Positions 20,523 to 31,688 of a DNA stretch of 64,000 nt are shown one piece after another. This DNA comes from Notospermus geniculatus. Lineage: Eukaryota > Nemertea > Pilidiophora > Heteronemertea > Lineidae. The stretch lies in assembly GCA_002633025.1 (NCBI GenBank), contig NMRB01002054.1:66183-130182 (forward strand). The letters are read 5' to 3'. Each line of letters begins with the position of its first letter. The first letter of the stretch is position 1. The notes beneath the pieces were generated by a model, which worked only from the letters and a program-made list of their open reading frames with translations, was not told the origin of the DNA and searched no databases. The translations under genes were made by a program, and so were the position numbers.

Positions 20523-21449
20523 GGGATGAGGGGTACGAGGCCAGGTATCAAGGGTTGTGGGATAGGGCCAGGGTTAGGATTCAGAGTGGACAACATTCAC
20601 CCCTTCAGCTAGACTAAGAATCTTCCCTGCTGTTACCAGTATATACCTGCCTTCGAAAATTAAAATTTTATCTCAAATGAGTTTTGTCTCCGCCCGGCAT
20701 TAACACATCCTTTGAAATTCTATAAGTTCATTATATTCAAAGAAGAAGAATAAACACCAAAAACATCGCTTTGATCATCTAAAATGTCTAATGTAGTCGA
20801 GAAATAAAAAAATTACTTTGAATATTCAAGACAACAATAAATGTCAAATGTACTTTTGGTGTCTTTAAGATAGGACACAGAAGACTTGGAATCTTCTTTG
20901 GGGCATAAACGTGAAAAAATACTTCAAGGAGATTGTGTTATAAAATGATATCAACTCCATGAATTACACCCACAAAAGGAGGCAAATTCTAAGAGGAGAT
21001 TTACTAGAAATAGAGACTTTATGGGGTACAACGAGGATCTGGTTATAAATACATATCATGAAAAGATCAAAGAGAAGGCTACAGGCGAGCTATCTCCTTA
21101 AAAGGGACTCTAGGATAATTTATTTCTTTAATTTGCGACAGCATAAAGATGGTGAGTCCTAACTCTCCACGTCCGCCACGTCGACATTGATTTCAAAATG
21201 TCAGCAACACTTGACTCCCACGGAAAGAAACGTCAACTTTTCAAGTCAGCAAAGCCAGCAAGAACTGAACTCTTTTTCAAAACATCAAAAGGGAGTCAGG
21301 CTCATTAGACGAGTGCAACCAGAGAACGCCATGCCGTCTGACATTCACACCTAAACATAGAATAAAGAATATCTCGCCGAGTTAGAATACAGGGAATCCT
21401 TTCTGGGAAAGAACTCCCTTGGTGGTGATGATGCTGATTTGGTAAACTA
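20523..21449. other. intronic sequence, nothing recognised
   Basis: AT-rich unique sequence, no element ends or supported exons. Confidence 0.35.
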
Positions 21450-21622
21450 CATGTAATCAGAAACTAACCCCAACCCACTTGAGACATGGGGTTGGGTTTG
21501 CGCAGTAAGTTTCATAAAACGGCATGAATGGCACAAACATATGGAGAATGAAATTGCAGGTTGCGATCTCGTCAGAAAAACACCAAAGATTCTGCAGCAT
21601 TCAGGATCACAACAAAAACTCG
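21450..21622. repeat. left member of a direct repeat pair flanking M1 copy 3
   Basis: ATCAGAAACTAACCCCAA, CGGCATGAATGGC, GAAATTGCAGGTTGCGATCTC and GCAGCATTCAGGATCACA are all found again, in order, at 21885-22050. The pair is about 170 bp long and clearly diverged. Confidence 0.82.
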
Positions 21623-21865
21623 CCAGACCGTTCTCAACTTGACGTAAACGAAAAAGATCTGTGCACTTCCGCCGAAATCTCAACCACAACCTCGGTCTGA
21701 AACTACATAACGCAGACAACCCCACGACAGTGACGTCAAAGACATTGCGTCAGACTTGACCATTGCTGAATCATGGACGGCATCACGTCAGCCGGTTTCA
21801 GATCAAGGTTCTGGTTGAGATTTCAGCAGAAGTGCGCAGATCTGCAAATTCGAGAATCGTCTATC
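21623..21865. mobile_element. M1 fold-back MITE, copy 3
   Basis: AGACCGTTCTCAACTTGACG...CCGAAATCTCAACC is mirrored by GGTTGAGATTTCAGC...CGAGAATCGTCTAT. Same order of blocks as 12212-12458. It lies exactly between two direct repeats (21450-21622 and 21885-22050). Confidence 0.92.
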
Positions 21866-21884
21866 GTTTTGGCAATCTACTCAG

Positions 21885-22050
21885 AAACTAACCCCAAGAG
21901 ACTTTAGGCACGGAGTCAGGTTTGTAGAGTACACGTTTTGTCAAACAGCATGAATGGTGCTAACATAGGCTACTACGAATGAAACCGCAGGTTGTGATTT
22001 TCGTCAGAAAAACGCTACCGATGCAGCAGCATTCACGATCACAGCTAGAA
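21885..22050. repeat. right member of the direct repeat pair
   Basis: Matches 21450-21622 block by block: CAGAAACTAACCCCAAGAG, ACAGCATGAATGGTGC, GAAACCGCAGGTTGTGATT, GCAGCATTCACGATCACA. Confidence 0.82.
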
Positions 22051-23170
22051 CTTGGCATGATCTAAAGTTTGTATCCGTCAGGTGCAGGCAAAGTCAGAAT
22101 TACTCAGGAACGTGAAATCAATTACAGTACATGCCAAAACAGTGGTAGAATTACTAGACGGAGTAAAATCAGGGGAAGCAGAAAAGATCATGTCAGTCAT
22201 CGTGCAATGGTAATTGCCTCCATTCCATCTTCATCAGCATCAGACCCTAGAACCATCATCACATCATTTCAACACATCTCAGAACCAGCAAGATGCCAAA
22301 GCAACCCACGGCAGCATTCCAGACATTCCCGTACCCGTTACAACCACCAAGGACCTCCACGGCAAATCAGCATGGTCGTCATTCCGTGCATTCTGAACCC
22401 GGCATCTAACGAGCCTAAGTGCATTCTGAACGTTCACAAAAATCACGATTCTCTGTGAAGATTTTCCAAAATTGATGCTGGCATCTTCATCTCAAAAGAA
22501 ACTCATCTCAACCAGGAATAAACTTTAATCCCTAGTAATCTGTTCGTGTTCAAACGAGGTGTCTTTTCTTCAACATTCATCCCCAGTGTTTAAGAAAACT
22601 TCACTGGAATAAACACTAGACGACTGACTTTGGTGTTCTAGTACTTTCATGCCATGGTACGGGATTCCTCGTCTCTTAAATTTGATTTGTGAAAGGTTGT
22701 TGGTGTTAGCAATCTCTTGGCAACTCATGCATTTGTCAAGTCTAATAGGGAACTAGATCCAGGTCCCTCTGGATTCCCTCCACCGACATCAGAGCTCTAT
22801 CACACACAGAGTGGAAGACACTGCAAAAATGCATCATCATAAACAGCCTTCACAGATCATTCTCTGCTTGTAGCACAAATGTCAACATCTCCCCTACTGA
22901 TCCCAGGCTCGCCAGCAAATACGGCCTTGATGAAACTGCCTATATGACCTTGAGGCAAGGTCCCCTAAAACCTGTCCAACATCCACTTATCAGTAGAAAT
23001 GGGAATTATTGAGGGCTAAATTGATTTACCATCCCATGATGGAGTCATCATGCTGATCTCTGATCCGTACACTCAGGTGGGCAACTGCTGCGATCTCTGA
23101 AGGCGATGTCCTCTGATTCCTATTGATGAACCAAGGTCAGCGATTCACGGCCTTCGCTGCGATGGACTCA
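22051..23170. other. intronic sequence, nothing recognised
   Basis: A 129-codon open frame (22069-22458, plus) has no family resemblance and no splice or start context, so I do not call it. No element ends seen. Confidence 0.35.
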
Positions 23171-23347
23171 AGAGGCGGATCCAGGATTCCCGGAAAGGGG
23201 GGCGTGTGGGGGTCTGGGGCCCTCCCCCATAAATTTTCGAAAAACGGGATGCCAAATATGCATTTTTCAGGCACCTGAGGCACAAAAATCATCACTCCGC
23301 CACCATAAGGAGGTGTGTGCCGGCTCCGCTCTCCTAAATCCACCACT
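23171..23347. mobile_element. 177-bp hAT-like MITE
   Basis: The left end AGAGGCGGATCCAGGATTCC and right end CCTAAATCCACCACTG are inverted repeats. A GGACTC/GGACTT pair flanks them. Interior G-rich and C-rich blocks (GGAAAGGGGGGCG, GGGGCCCTCCCCC) are typical of this widespread animal repeat type. Confidence 0.75.
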
Positions 23348-23808
23348 GGGACTTCGCCGAGATATCTTCACCTCTGCCTCACGCTTCGCACTTCAATCTG
23401 CACCGCTCTGGCACAACGCAGAACGACTTTTGCCAGCAGCATTCCATCAACTGATGGCAGGAAAACGCCCCACCACAACATGATTAGGTAGTGCGGTCAA
23501 TGCCTTTGATGTCTCTTGACCGAATGTACGAGAATCGTGGCACCATTTAGCATACACATCCAATTTCTCAGTCCGTACCCTGAGGAAATCGACTCGTGCC
23601 CGCAATAGGATGAAAGACATCAACGTAACGATGGACGCATATTTATAGCACACTCAGTAGTCATCAGCACTGACCTAATCCCCTAATTGAGGTGCAGCCG
23701 GAATAATTGGTCACGCAAAAAGTGAGCTTGTGTTGTTTTGGGTCCGTTGTGCACGATTCTTTTTCTAACTCCCTTGAGAGAATTCCGTTTGCCTTTTATG
23801 CTCTTGCA
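23348..23808. other. intronic sequence, nothing recognised
   Basis: The plus strand has a faint protein-like stretch (LRRDIFTSASRFALQSAPLW at about 23350-23410) with no recognised family; not called. Confidence 0.3.
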
Positions 23809-24078
23809 TTTGTATTTGTATCGTTCTTCACAGTTGAAGCCTCAGCATTATTGGCCCTGGTAAATATGGAAGAGGCCATCTCAAGCTACTCATGTTCCTC
23901 ACTTGGATGGGGTCTTTTACTTGCCCTTGCAAAGACACAAGGTAAGGTATCACAGTTTACTGTCCCAAGCGACGGACTGAAGACCCAGGGATGATTAATC
24001 CCATATGGCCCAGCCTGGATTCGAACCCTGGACTGCCTCTCGCTGAGCGGACTTGATAACCACTATGCTACAGGGGTC
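23809..24078 (-). mobile_element. SINE-A, full-length copy, reverse orientation
   Basis: Tail first (TTTGTATTTGTATC), then the body AGCATTATTGGCCCTGGTAA, CACTTGGATGGGGTCTTTTAC, then GATGATTAATCCCATATGGC. The tRNA head is at the right, with B-box complement GGATTCGAACCC and A-box complement CCACTATGCTA. Confidence 0.93.
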
Positions 24079-24083
24079 CTTTT

Positions 24084-24342
24084 ATTGCATTCCAGCAGAG
24101 GGGCCACTTACATCCAGCATGTAATGCTATATAGGCTCAGTTATAAACAGTGCTTTTCACTGTTACACAGCCCCAATCTCTCCGGAAACTTTTCTGGGTA
24201 ACTCAAGGAGCAGCTCGTTCAGGGCACCCCTGATTTTTCAGACCAGCTGAGAGTACACTCTGGCGGCTCGGCTGGGTGTTGAACCAGCAGCTTCTCTGAC
24301 ATCAGTGTGACACTGTAACCACTATACCACCGTGGTCCCCAC
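24084..24342 (-). mobile_element. SINE-C, tRNA-headed, reverse orientation
   Basis: The reverse complement starts GGGGACCACGGTGGTATAGT-GGTTACAGTG, with A-box TGGTATAGTGG and B-box-like GGTTCAACACC about 50 bp on. A body unrelated to SINE-A or SINE-B follows. It abuts SINE-A at 24078. The left boundary is approximate. Only one copy in the window. Confidence 0.6.
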
Positions 24343-25701
24343 ATCCCTGTTGGATTTTGCACTCCACCCAAAACGAAGAATGAAAATTTCACAGGTCGTG
24401 ATATTTGATCGTAACATTATCACCAAAGTGTAATAATATTAACTCAGGAAGACACTGACTTGGAGCAAATATCAGAAATCGATCGAGAAATGTTGGCCAA
24501 ATAACGGCAACCTCGGGATACGGGAGATAAGATGGCGAAATGAAGACGGTTAGAACAGCAGAATCAGATCAATAGTACACACACAAAGATCAACTCCACG
24601 AGGGATGCTGGCCAAAGTATCATATCGTGCTACGTTATCAGTTTCACGTCGGTGTAACAGAAGGGAACGCAAGCCATGGGAGTTTGACGGGAGACTTGGT
24701 GTCGATGTCGTCTGCTCATCAGTCGTCAGAGTAAATCACATTACTGTTGTGACCGTAACGGAGTTGTGACCGTAACGGAGTCAAAACAAGTCTGGGACAT
24801 GACTTGCCTTCGATGAAATCCGCCTGCCGTCACCACGTAATTGATGACATCGAGGTTGTCGCCCTGTTAAATTCTTCAACCAGTATACAAATCTTTTGAG
24901 AGGGCTTGTTCATCATTGAGAATGTGTTGATCACACAGTAGCGCCTGATAAACGACACGTTCAGCCGCTATGAAAATCAACCAGTCTCCATCCTGTTTAC
25001 TCATGAGGCCTTGTCGTCTGCTTGGAGACCAATCACTCACTTCACCACACCGTAATCCGCCACTTGGTGTAAGTAGTGCCGAGAAATTGATGAGGATTTT
25101 TTTCCATACTTCATGATTAATTGCACGTCCTAATAGTACATTCCTGTTTTTATAATGCGCTGAGCATCACCCAGCAACTGATTGTTCGGGCAAAAGTACG
25201 TGGTTGACATGGAAGGATTATGGGAAACGTGGGGTACGAGCTCAGCTCCATGCCGTACGACAATCAAAGTCAGTATTTTAGGCCAAGGAACTCCCAACGC
25301 AAGCTCCTTATTGTGTGTTAAAACTACCTGCCTAAATCTCCTGCCTAAATCTCTCCCTAGCCATTAATCACTATTACGATCTGTTCCCCGCATTTAACAT
25401 CCCCGCCATCGCCCGAGGCGACTATTCTTCCAATCATTCCCGCAATCAAACATGCTTTATCCGTCAGCGGCGTGGTTGCGCCTGATCGAACAGCCAATAA
25501 GATGTATTATCTGGTCATATTTTCTTTAGGAACTTGTTGCCTTCTGGCAAGAAAAACGGTTGGCTTTGTCGTTGTCTCATCTTGCGTTGTTCGAGACTGG
25601 TTCGGTGGTGTAAAACAACACCTGCCTTCAGAGTCTTCTTCTGGCGTTTTCTGTTGTGCTGATTGTAAGAAAGAAACAAAGCAGAACATCAAGACCAAAA
25701 A
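24343..25701. other. repeat-poor intronic stretch
   Basis: No mobile element or exon recognised. Contains GTTGTGACCGTAACGGAGT in tandem (24748-24782, two copies of GTGACCGTAACGGAGT). An open frame over 25472-25981 runs into the SINE and is not gene-like. Confidence 0.35.
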
Positions 25702-25870
25702 TTGTATTTGTATCAGATTTTTCCGTCAGGATCGAAGTCATAGAATTATTGGTCTGGTACAGAAGAAGCCATCTCAAGCTACATGTACACATGTTTCCTC
25801 ACTTGGATGGGGTCTTTTACTTGCCCTTGCAAAGAAACAAGGTACAAGGCATCATGATTTACTGCAACAG
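25702..25870 (-). mobile_element. SINE-A, truncated, reverse orientation
   Basis: The tail and centre are present (GTATTTGTATCAG, CATCTCAAGCTACATGTACA with a small insertion, CACTTGGATGGGGTCTTTTAC), but similarity fades before the tRNA head. Confidence 0.85.
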
Positions 25871-26446
25871 CCATGTGGTAGGCTTAGAATAGATGAGGCA
25901 GCACTCTGCTATTCTACAAGTAGAAATGAACAAAGGCATATCCACTTTCACCAGATATGCCCCAAACTCCTCTCTTCATAGACAGACACAAAATCCATTA
26001 GAAATTTCTAGTACTATTGTCTTCTGGTATAAGAAACCTCGATATCCATCATCCATTTCACCAACAGACAGTCAAAGTCAATGGTACAAACTGCATACAA
26101 CCTTACTCGTCTAAGTAAGGGGAATTTTGTCAAAGCTTGATGAAACCAAAGTGAAGATATTTCAGATAGTTCTTTGAGTCTTCTGTACATCGTCTCTCAA
26201 TATCATCTCCTCAATTCTTCACTTGACTCTGAATGATCTACTTGAAGAAGATACTAAATATATATGATGATATATTTCCTCTTATTGGTATAATGGCTGA
26301 ATAGCGCAATTTAGACGAGACGCTTACCAGATGTCAGGATAAAAGTACAAATTTCCAGCCATCAGAGATGATGAAGAGTGGATATATTATTTTGCGGATG
26401 TTTCCGACTGTGATTTGTCTTCTGTATCTCCACCACGAAAAAAGGA
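25871..26446. other. intronic sequence, nothing recognised
   Basis: No element ends or exons seen. Confidence 0.35.
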
Positions 26447-26450
26447 TTAA

Positions 26451-27340
26451 AGCCACGCTGTATTGAATTCAGAAATTGCTTAAGTCCTCCGATGTCCGTG
26501 TAGTGTAAAATGTACAATGCTCTATCTCGTACCTCAAGTAAAATTCCGTGAACGTGATTGGCTCATTTACGTCATGTGACCTTGTGTCATTTCGATATGT
26601 CCCCCCGCGGGCGGTCATATCGCGATATGTTGCCCGCTACCATGGCTACGTAATGGCCGCCGCTTTTTTCACTCTCTCGGTTCGCAAGTTCGAACGGCCA
26701 TAGAACAAATGCAGTCTCTTCAAACGGAAAAATACCACTCACATTCTCATTTCTTGGAAGTAAGCAGTTGCCTTGATGCAAAATGGTTAACTCAAAACGT
26801 CCCAAACTCTAGGCCGGGGCCAGTTGGGTCTTGCATTGAACACACAGTCAACATGGTCAAGTGGAATATAACACTCAGCATGTGACGTCGCGTCGCGTCA
26901 TTTCACTGGAGTACACTGTGGATGCATTACGTCACGTCATTTCGTGTCCTTAATTTTGGCGTTGATTTGAATTTTTCATAAAAGAAAGTCGTTTTCAATC
27001 AACTAGACTTTCGGTACGAGATAAAAAATGTTGCCCTCAATGTCGGGTGACATACCTCATGTCCCCCCTTTGGGATGATATGTCTCCCGAGGCTTTTGGA
27101 GACATATCATCCCAGCGGGGGGACATTCGGTATGTCACCCGACATTTCGGGCAACATTTTTATAATCTCAACACATTAGAACTCTGCCAGCAGATTTTTC
27201 GATGTGTGCTGAAAACTAGGGCTTGATTCTTTGAAGTACGTATCAGGGAAGCATTTTGGGGAGCTTCACGAGGCTATGAGACCTCTACCTGCATTCTACA
27301 AACACTTTGAAAATACCATAAAATTCAATACAGAGGGGCT
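26451..27340. mobile_element. TTAA-flanked element, copy C, complete (890 bp)
   Basis: The left end AGCCACGCTGTATTGAATTC and right end AATTCAATACAGAGGGGCT are inverted repeats flanked by TTAA (26447-26450 and 27341-27344). The left subterminal part CTTAAGTCCTCCGATGTCCG matches copies A and B. The interior carries a near-perfect 139-bp palindrome (27024-27162), so another element may be nested. TTAA duplication suggests a piggyBac-type integrase, although the ends lack the CCC start. No transposase frame. Confidence 0.85.
27024..27162. repeat. 139-bp near-perfect palindrome
   Basis: Arms of about 64 bp: AAAAATGTTGCCC...GTCGGGTGACATACC...GGGATGATATGTCTCC, then a 10-bp loop (CGAGGCTTTT), then GGAGACATATCATCCC...GGTATGTCACCCGAC...GGGCAACATTTTT. 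Only a few mismatches, so it is either recent or kept symmetrical. Confidence 0.95.
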
Positions 27341-27344
27341 TTAA

Positions 27345-27869
27345 GTCCTCATATTTAAGCCAGCCACCCAGGTCAGGCTCTTACTTCGACGGTCACATTC
27401 CCTGTACACACTTTATATGTAAAGTTGCAGATCTCTGTTGCTTTCAGAAAAACCCTGTTTTACTTAGGATCAGCTTAACATTTGCCTCCGGCTGCGGCAT
27501 TTACAACGACAAGAGGTGCACCTGATAAAACTTCAGCAGAAAAAAAATGCTCCAGATTGTCACTCGAAGGCTTTCATCACCTTGAAATGCCATCACAACG
27601 AGGCTTTTTATCCAAAGATATAATACTCGAAAGCTTATACAAGTATTGTCACAAAATGGAGACTTAATTTCTATCTTCCATTTATAAAATAATAAGGATG
27701 GAAGCAACACGTTGTTATGCCTTTAACCGAAAGGGAGCTTATACCCATGTGACCTTTCAACGTGAAGGTCATTTGTTGGGTGGGGCACAAATTGGAGGGA
27801 TTTACATCAACCAAAATAGCACCTGTAGCACCCAAAAGCACCATGATAACAACCTCGTCCCCAGAGGTA
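27345..27869. other. intronic sequence, nothing recognised
   Basis: No element ends or supported exons seen. Confidence 0.3.
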
Positions 27870-27871
27870 TA

Positions 27872-27960
27872 CAGTCAGACCTCGTTAGTCCGAACCTGTT
27901 TGTTCCTGGGTTCCAAGTTCGGATTAGCGAAGTTTCCGGATTACCGAATTCGACATTGAC
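27872..27960. mobile_element. pogo/Tigger-like element end
   Basis: TA at 27870-27871 is followed by CAGTCAGACCTCGTTAGTCC, then TTCGGATTAGCGAAGTTTCC and GGATTACCGAA. CAGTC-ACCTC-TTA-TCCG starts next to TA are typical of pogo-like elements. Only one end is recognisable. Confidence 0.55.
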
Positions 27961-28701
27961 CGGAGTGAAATTGGGTCACCCTGATGACGGATGATCGACT
28001 CGACGATCGCCAAGCTGATGGAAGGCCTAACCAAACTTGTTACTGGTGTAGCCAGATTAGAAATAAAGTTAACAAACAAAAGAAATAATAAAAATATTTT
28101 ATTGTTACAACCGATTAGTATCATAAATAATGCGCAGTTATGATCAAAATACACAACGGGACCCCGACACGAGACGAAATCTTTTGGGACAGTGCCAACG
28201 GCAAAGTACATGTAGTCAGGCAGTTCACATCAGGTCACGTGCCAGTAATTGACCAATCAGCGCGGGGTTACATGGTAAAAGTAGATCTTAAAAAACCCAG
28301 TTTTCTCCATTTATCATAGATAATATCGAGTAAAAGGCACTTAAATATTCTGTTTGACACAGAAATAATTAAGAGAAAAATAATTTTCAACTTTTGGGAA
28401 AGTTTGATAGTGATGGTATCATAAGCCTGTCTTCCAGTGGGCTAAGTGTATTACTACGCCGATATGGAGTGGCTGCATTGAAATATCGTGCGAAATTACC
28501 CCTCATATTTTCAGTACCCCCAAACCCTGAAATTATCACGGTCAACCCACAACGAAAACTTTATGGTTTGAAGCATTAGGCTAGGGGTATGTTGTGTCCA
28601 AACGGTTCCTTCCAACGAAACTCTGGGACCAATCTATGAGCACGGGCATCTCGCCATTTCTAATGGTAAATGCATTGGCCACGCATTACAGGTACGTGAC
28701 C
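27961..28701. other. intronic sequence, nothing recognised
   Basis: Runs into the large gap; no element ends or exons seen. Confidence 0.3.
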
Positions 28702-29416
28702 NNNNNNNNNNNNNNNNNNNNNNNNNNNNNNNNNNNNNNNNNNNNNNNNNNNNNNNNNNNNNNNNNNNNNNNNNNNNNNNNNNNNNNNNNNNNNNNNNNN
28801 NNNNNNNNNNNNNNNNNNNNNNNNNNNNNNNNNNNNNNNNNNNNNNNNNNNNNNNNNNNNNNNNNNNNNNNNNNNNNNNNNNNNNNNNNNNNNNNNNNNN
28901 NNNNNNNNNNNNNNNNNNNNNNNNNNNNNNNNNNNNNNNNNNNNNNNNNNNNNNNNNNNNNNNNNNNNNNNNNNNNNNNNNNNNNNNNNNNNNNNNNNNN
29001 NNNNNNNNNNNNNNNNNNNNNNNNNNNNNNNNNNNNNNNNNNNNNNNNNNNNNNNNNNNNNNNNNNNNNNNNNNNNNNNNNNNNNNNNNNNNNNNNNNNN
29101 NNNNNNNNNNNNNNNNNNNNNNNNNNNNNNNNNNNNNNNNNNNNNNNNNNNNNNNNNNNNNNNNNNNNNNNNNNNNNNNNNNNNNNNNNNNNNNNNNNNN
29201 NNNNNNNNNNNNNNNNNNNNNNNNNNNNNNNNNNNNNNNNNNNNNNNNNNNNNNNNNNNNNNNNNNNNNNNNNNNNNNNNNNNNNNNNNNNNNNNNNNNN
29301 NNNNNNNNNNNNNNNNNNNNNNNNNNNNNNNNNNNNNNNNNNNNNNNNNNNNNNNNNNNNNNNNNNNNNNNNNNNNNNNNNNNNNNNNNNNNNNNNNNNN
29401 NNNNNNNNNNNNNNNN
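28702..29416. other. assembly gap (715 N)
   Basis: Run of N, largest in the window; content unknown. Confidence 1.
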
Positions 29417-29658
29417 GTGCTTTTTAAAATTCTTTTTACAAAAAATCATCAAACCTGGATATAGATAACCTTCTGGTTTGATCCAAAATATTTTGAAAAT
29501 TTCTTTGGGTATATTCTTGGATATATTTGACGGTTTCCCGTCAACCAATCACGTGCGTTAAATCCAAAGCTGATGCCAGGGGTTAGTGACGCGACCGCCA
29601 TATTGTCAGAAAGCGAACGACCCCTGGGAACGAGGTTGCCATGATAATGCCTCTGCTC

Positions 29659-29697
29659 TGACCTTGATTCGGGAGGTCAAGGTCAATGAAAGGTCAC
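29659..29697. promoter_or_regulatory. cluster of nuclear-receptor half-sites
   Basis: TGACCTTGA at 29659-29667, a perfect DR0 AGGTCAAGGTCA at 29674-29685, and AAAGGTCA ending at 29696. Motif match only; occupancy is inference. The same DR0 is amplified in the 1143-1337 array. Confidence 0.45.
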
Positions 29698-30401
29698 CCA
29701 GTAACACTTTTTGTACGTTTCTGAGCTCTGAAAAATTCTGAAAATCACAGTGCCACAGTTTTGCCAAAACCCTTCTGGGAACAAATGGGAAAATATTACA
29801 CGATTTCAGGTGCTAAAGGGTTAACAAAACACGTCTGCAGCTGATTTGCCAAAGACATCAACCAGATCAGAGTAATGAAAATGTTTAAAAAACTTTATTC
29901 AAATTGATCAAACAAGAGTAGTTTTTCAAACTGTCAGAAAAGCAGATACAAAGTTGGGCTGAGTATTCCAAGCCCCAAGATGACTGGGTCTTTACACATT
30001 ATCAACAATTTTTCCCCTGCCTTTAGGCGTTTCTTATGACATCTATGATTAAAATGTCACCAAAAGCCACTTCCCTACGGCTGATCAGATTCATCGCCGA
30101 CAGAAAAACATGACTGTCGATTACTCCAATGAAATGGACACTTTTCCGTCTTCAGTTTTTAATTTCGGAAGCTGAGATTTGCTACAGAAGCCAAAGAAGT
30201 GTTGAGGTAATGGGAACAGCCATTCTACCTCATAACAACAGTTGGTGCTCCGAGTGACTGATGCGATATAAACTGCAGTGAAGGTTTTCTGCGGAAGCTC
30301 CAGTTTCCTCCTGCATTACATTACACGAGTAATGTCATTAGAGCTAACAGCATTGTATGCACACTCAGGTCTCAGGTTACTCCAGTGTCTAGAACCTGAG
30401 T
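29698..30401. other. intronic sequence, nothing recognised
   Basis: AAAGGGTTAA at about 29814-29823 resembles the right end of the piggyBac-like element, but the matching left end would lie in the gap. No exons. Confidence 0.35.
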
Positions 30402-30676
30402 ATTTGTATTTGTATTTCATTTTTCCATCAGGGCCGACGCTATAGCATTATTGGCCCTGGGAAGTACAGAGGAGGCCATCACAAGCTACTCATGTTCCTC
30501 ACTTGGATGGGGTCTTTTACTTGCCCTTGCAAAGACACAAGGCACCATGGCTTACTGCCCCATGTGACAGACTGAAGAGCCGGGAATGAAATCCCATATG
30601 ACCCGGGCTGGATTCGAACCCGGGACCTGCCGCTTGCTAAGCGGACGTGATAACCACTCAGCTATCAGGTTCCCGA
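30402..30676 (-). mobile_element. SINE-A, full-length copy, reverse orientation
   Basis: Tail TATTTGTATTTGTATTTC, body GCATTATTGGCCCTGG and CACTTGGATGGGGTCTTTTAC, tRNA head complement GGATTCGAACCCGGGACC with intact B box and CCACTCAGCTATCAGG. One of the best preserved heads. Confidence 0.95.
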
Positions 30677-31540
30677 GACATGATACAGGATCACTTCACC
30701 TTTCTGTAGACACTTCCTTATTCTGTAGCCACCACCCCCTCCCCTCTGTACACCATCAGTGGAGTAACCAAACTATGGTATTTGAAAATCTCTGTCAGCA
30801 AACACTCCAACTCCTCCGCACTGCGTCTCAGATATCTTCTCAAATAGATAGCAGTTTTTCTGCCACTTCATTCTACCAATGTCAGAACTTTTTTTATCCG
30901 TCGTCAGGCCAACATGATCAAACATCTCTCCACGAAGCGTTCTCCACAAAGCAGACTGTCCGCGAACGAACTTGATGCGAATTGGACTCGCTGTACTCCA
31001 TCTTGAATGCAGCTCTGAGGTCTGAGTGCATTCTAAGTGCCGCTGTGCTCATCAACACCGTCAACAACATCACTTTTTATCCTCGGTTAATCAATGTTTT
31101 CTTGTCAGTTTCTTTGCCGTCCCGCTGAGGTCTCGGAAGTGCTTGCTGTCGACAAACCATCGCGATAGAGTCAGGATTCTCTCCAACAACTCCATTCCGA
31201 CAATGATACACTGATCCCGTCCATCGGATGCAGGCATACTGATGATGTCAAGACCCCAACAATGTTCTCACCGAACGACATGGCTGAAGTAACGCCAGAC
31301 GCCACACCACCACCTTAGGGCTGTCTACGATGTTCGTAAAATGACCTCGCCATCCTCAAGGAAAACAATACCGTGTACGCCTGATTAGACCACTTCAAAC
31401 TCCAACCTGTCGAGTTTGAGGCGATATCAGAAATCAATTTTCTGCTGACATAAACTAACTAATTCTTCTTTTAGGTGTTCAGAAGATGTTATTGGGGCCA
31501 CAGGAAGGTGGATGGCCGAATGATTGGAGGAAAATAGAGT
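30677..31540. other. intronic sequence, nothing recognised
   Basis: Open frames here (for example 30586-30975) overlap the SINE head and are not gene-like. No element ends seen. Confidence 0.35.
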
Positions 31541-31662
31541 ATTTGTATCTGTCAGGGCCGAAGCCGTAGCATTATTGGCCCTCGTAAGTACGGAGGAGGC
31601 CATCTCAAGCTACTCATGTTCCTCACCTGGATGGGGTCTTTTACTTGCCCTTGAACAGAAAT
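31541..31662 (-). mobile_element. SINE-A, 3' half only, reverse orientation
   Basis: ATTTGTATCTGTCAGGGCCG through CACCTGGATGGGGTCTTTTAC-TTGCCCTTG, then similarity stops. Truncation before the tRNA head, consistent with 5' truncation of a retroposed copy. Confidence 0.9.
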
Positions 31663-31688
31663 CATAGGTTTGCTATGTTGGTCGCCGA

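Noticed and set aside
21450-22050. LTR retrotransposon
   Set aside because: The direct repeats are only about 170 bp, have no TG...CA ends, and enclose a MITE without any gag or pol sequence.
28594-29548. Long frames across 28702-29416
   Set aside because: They are open only because the sequence is N.
30600-30665. Possible functional tRNA gene (also at 37393, 43232, 60208)
   Set aside because: A and B boxes are present, but each is followed by the same SINE body, and acceptor stems do not pair well; these are SINE heads.
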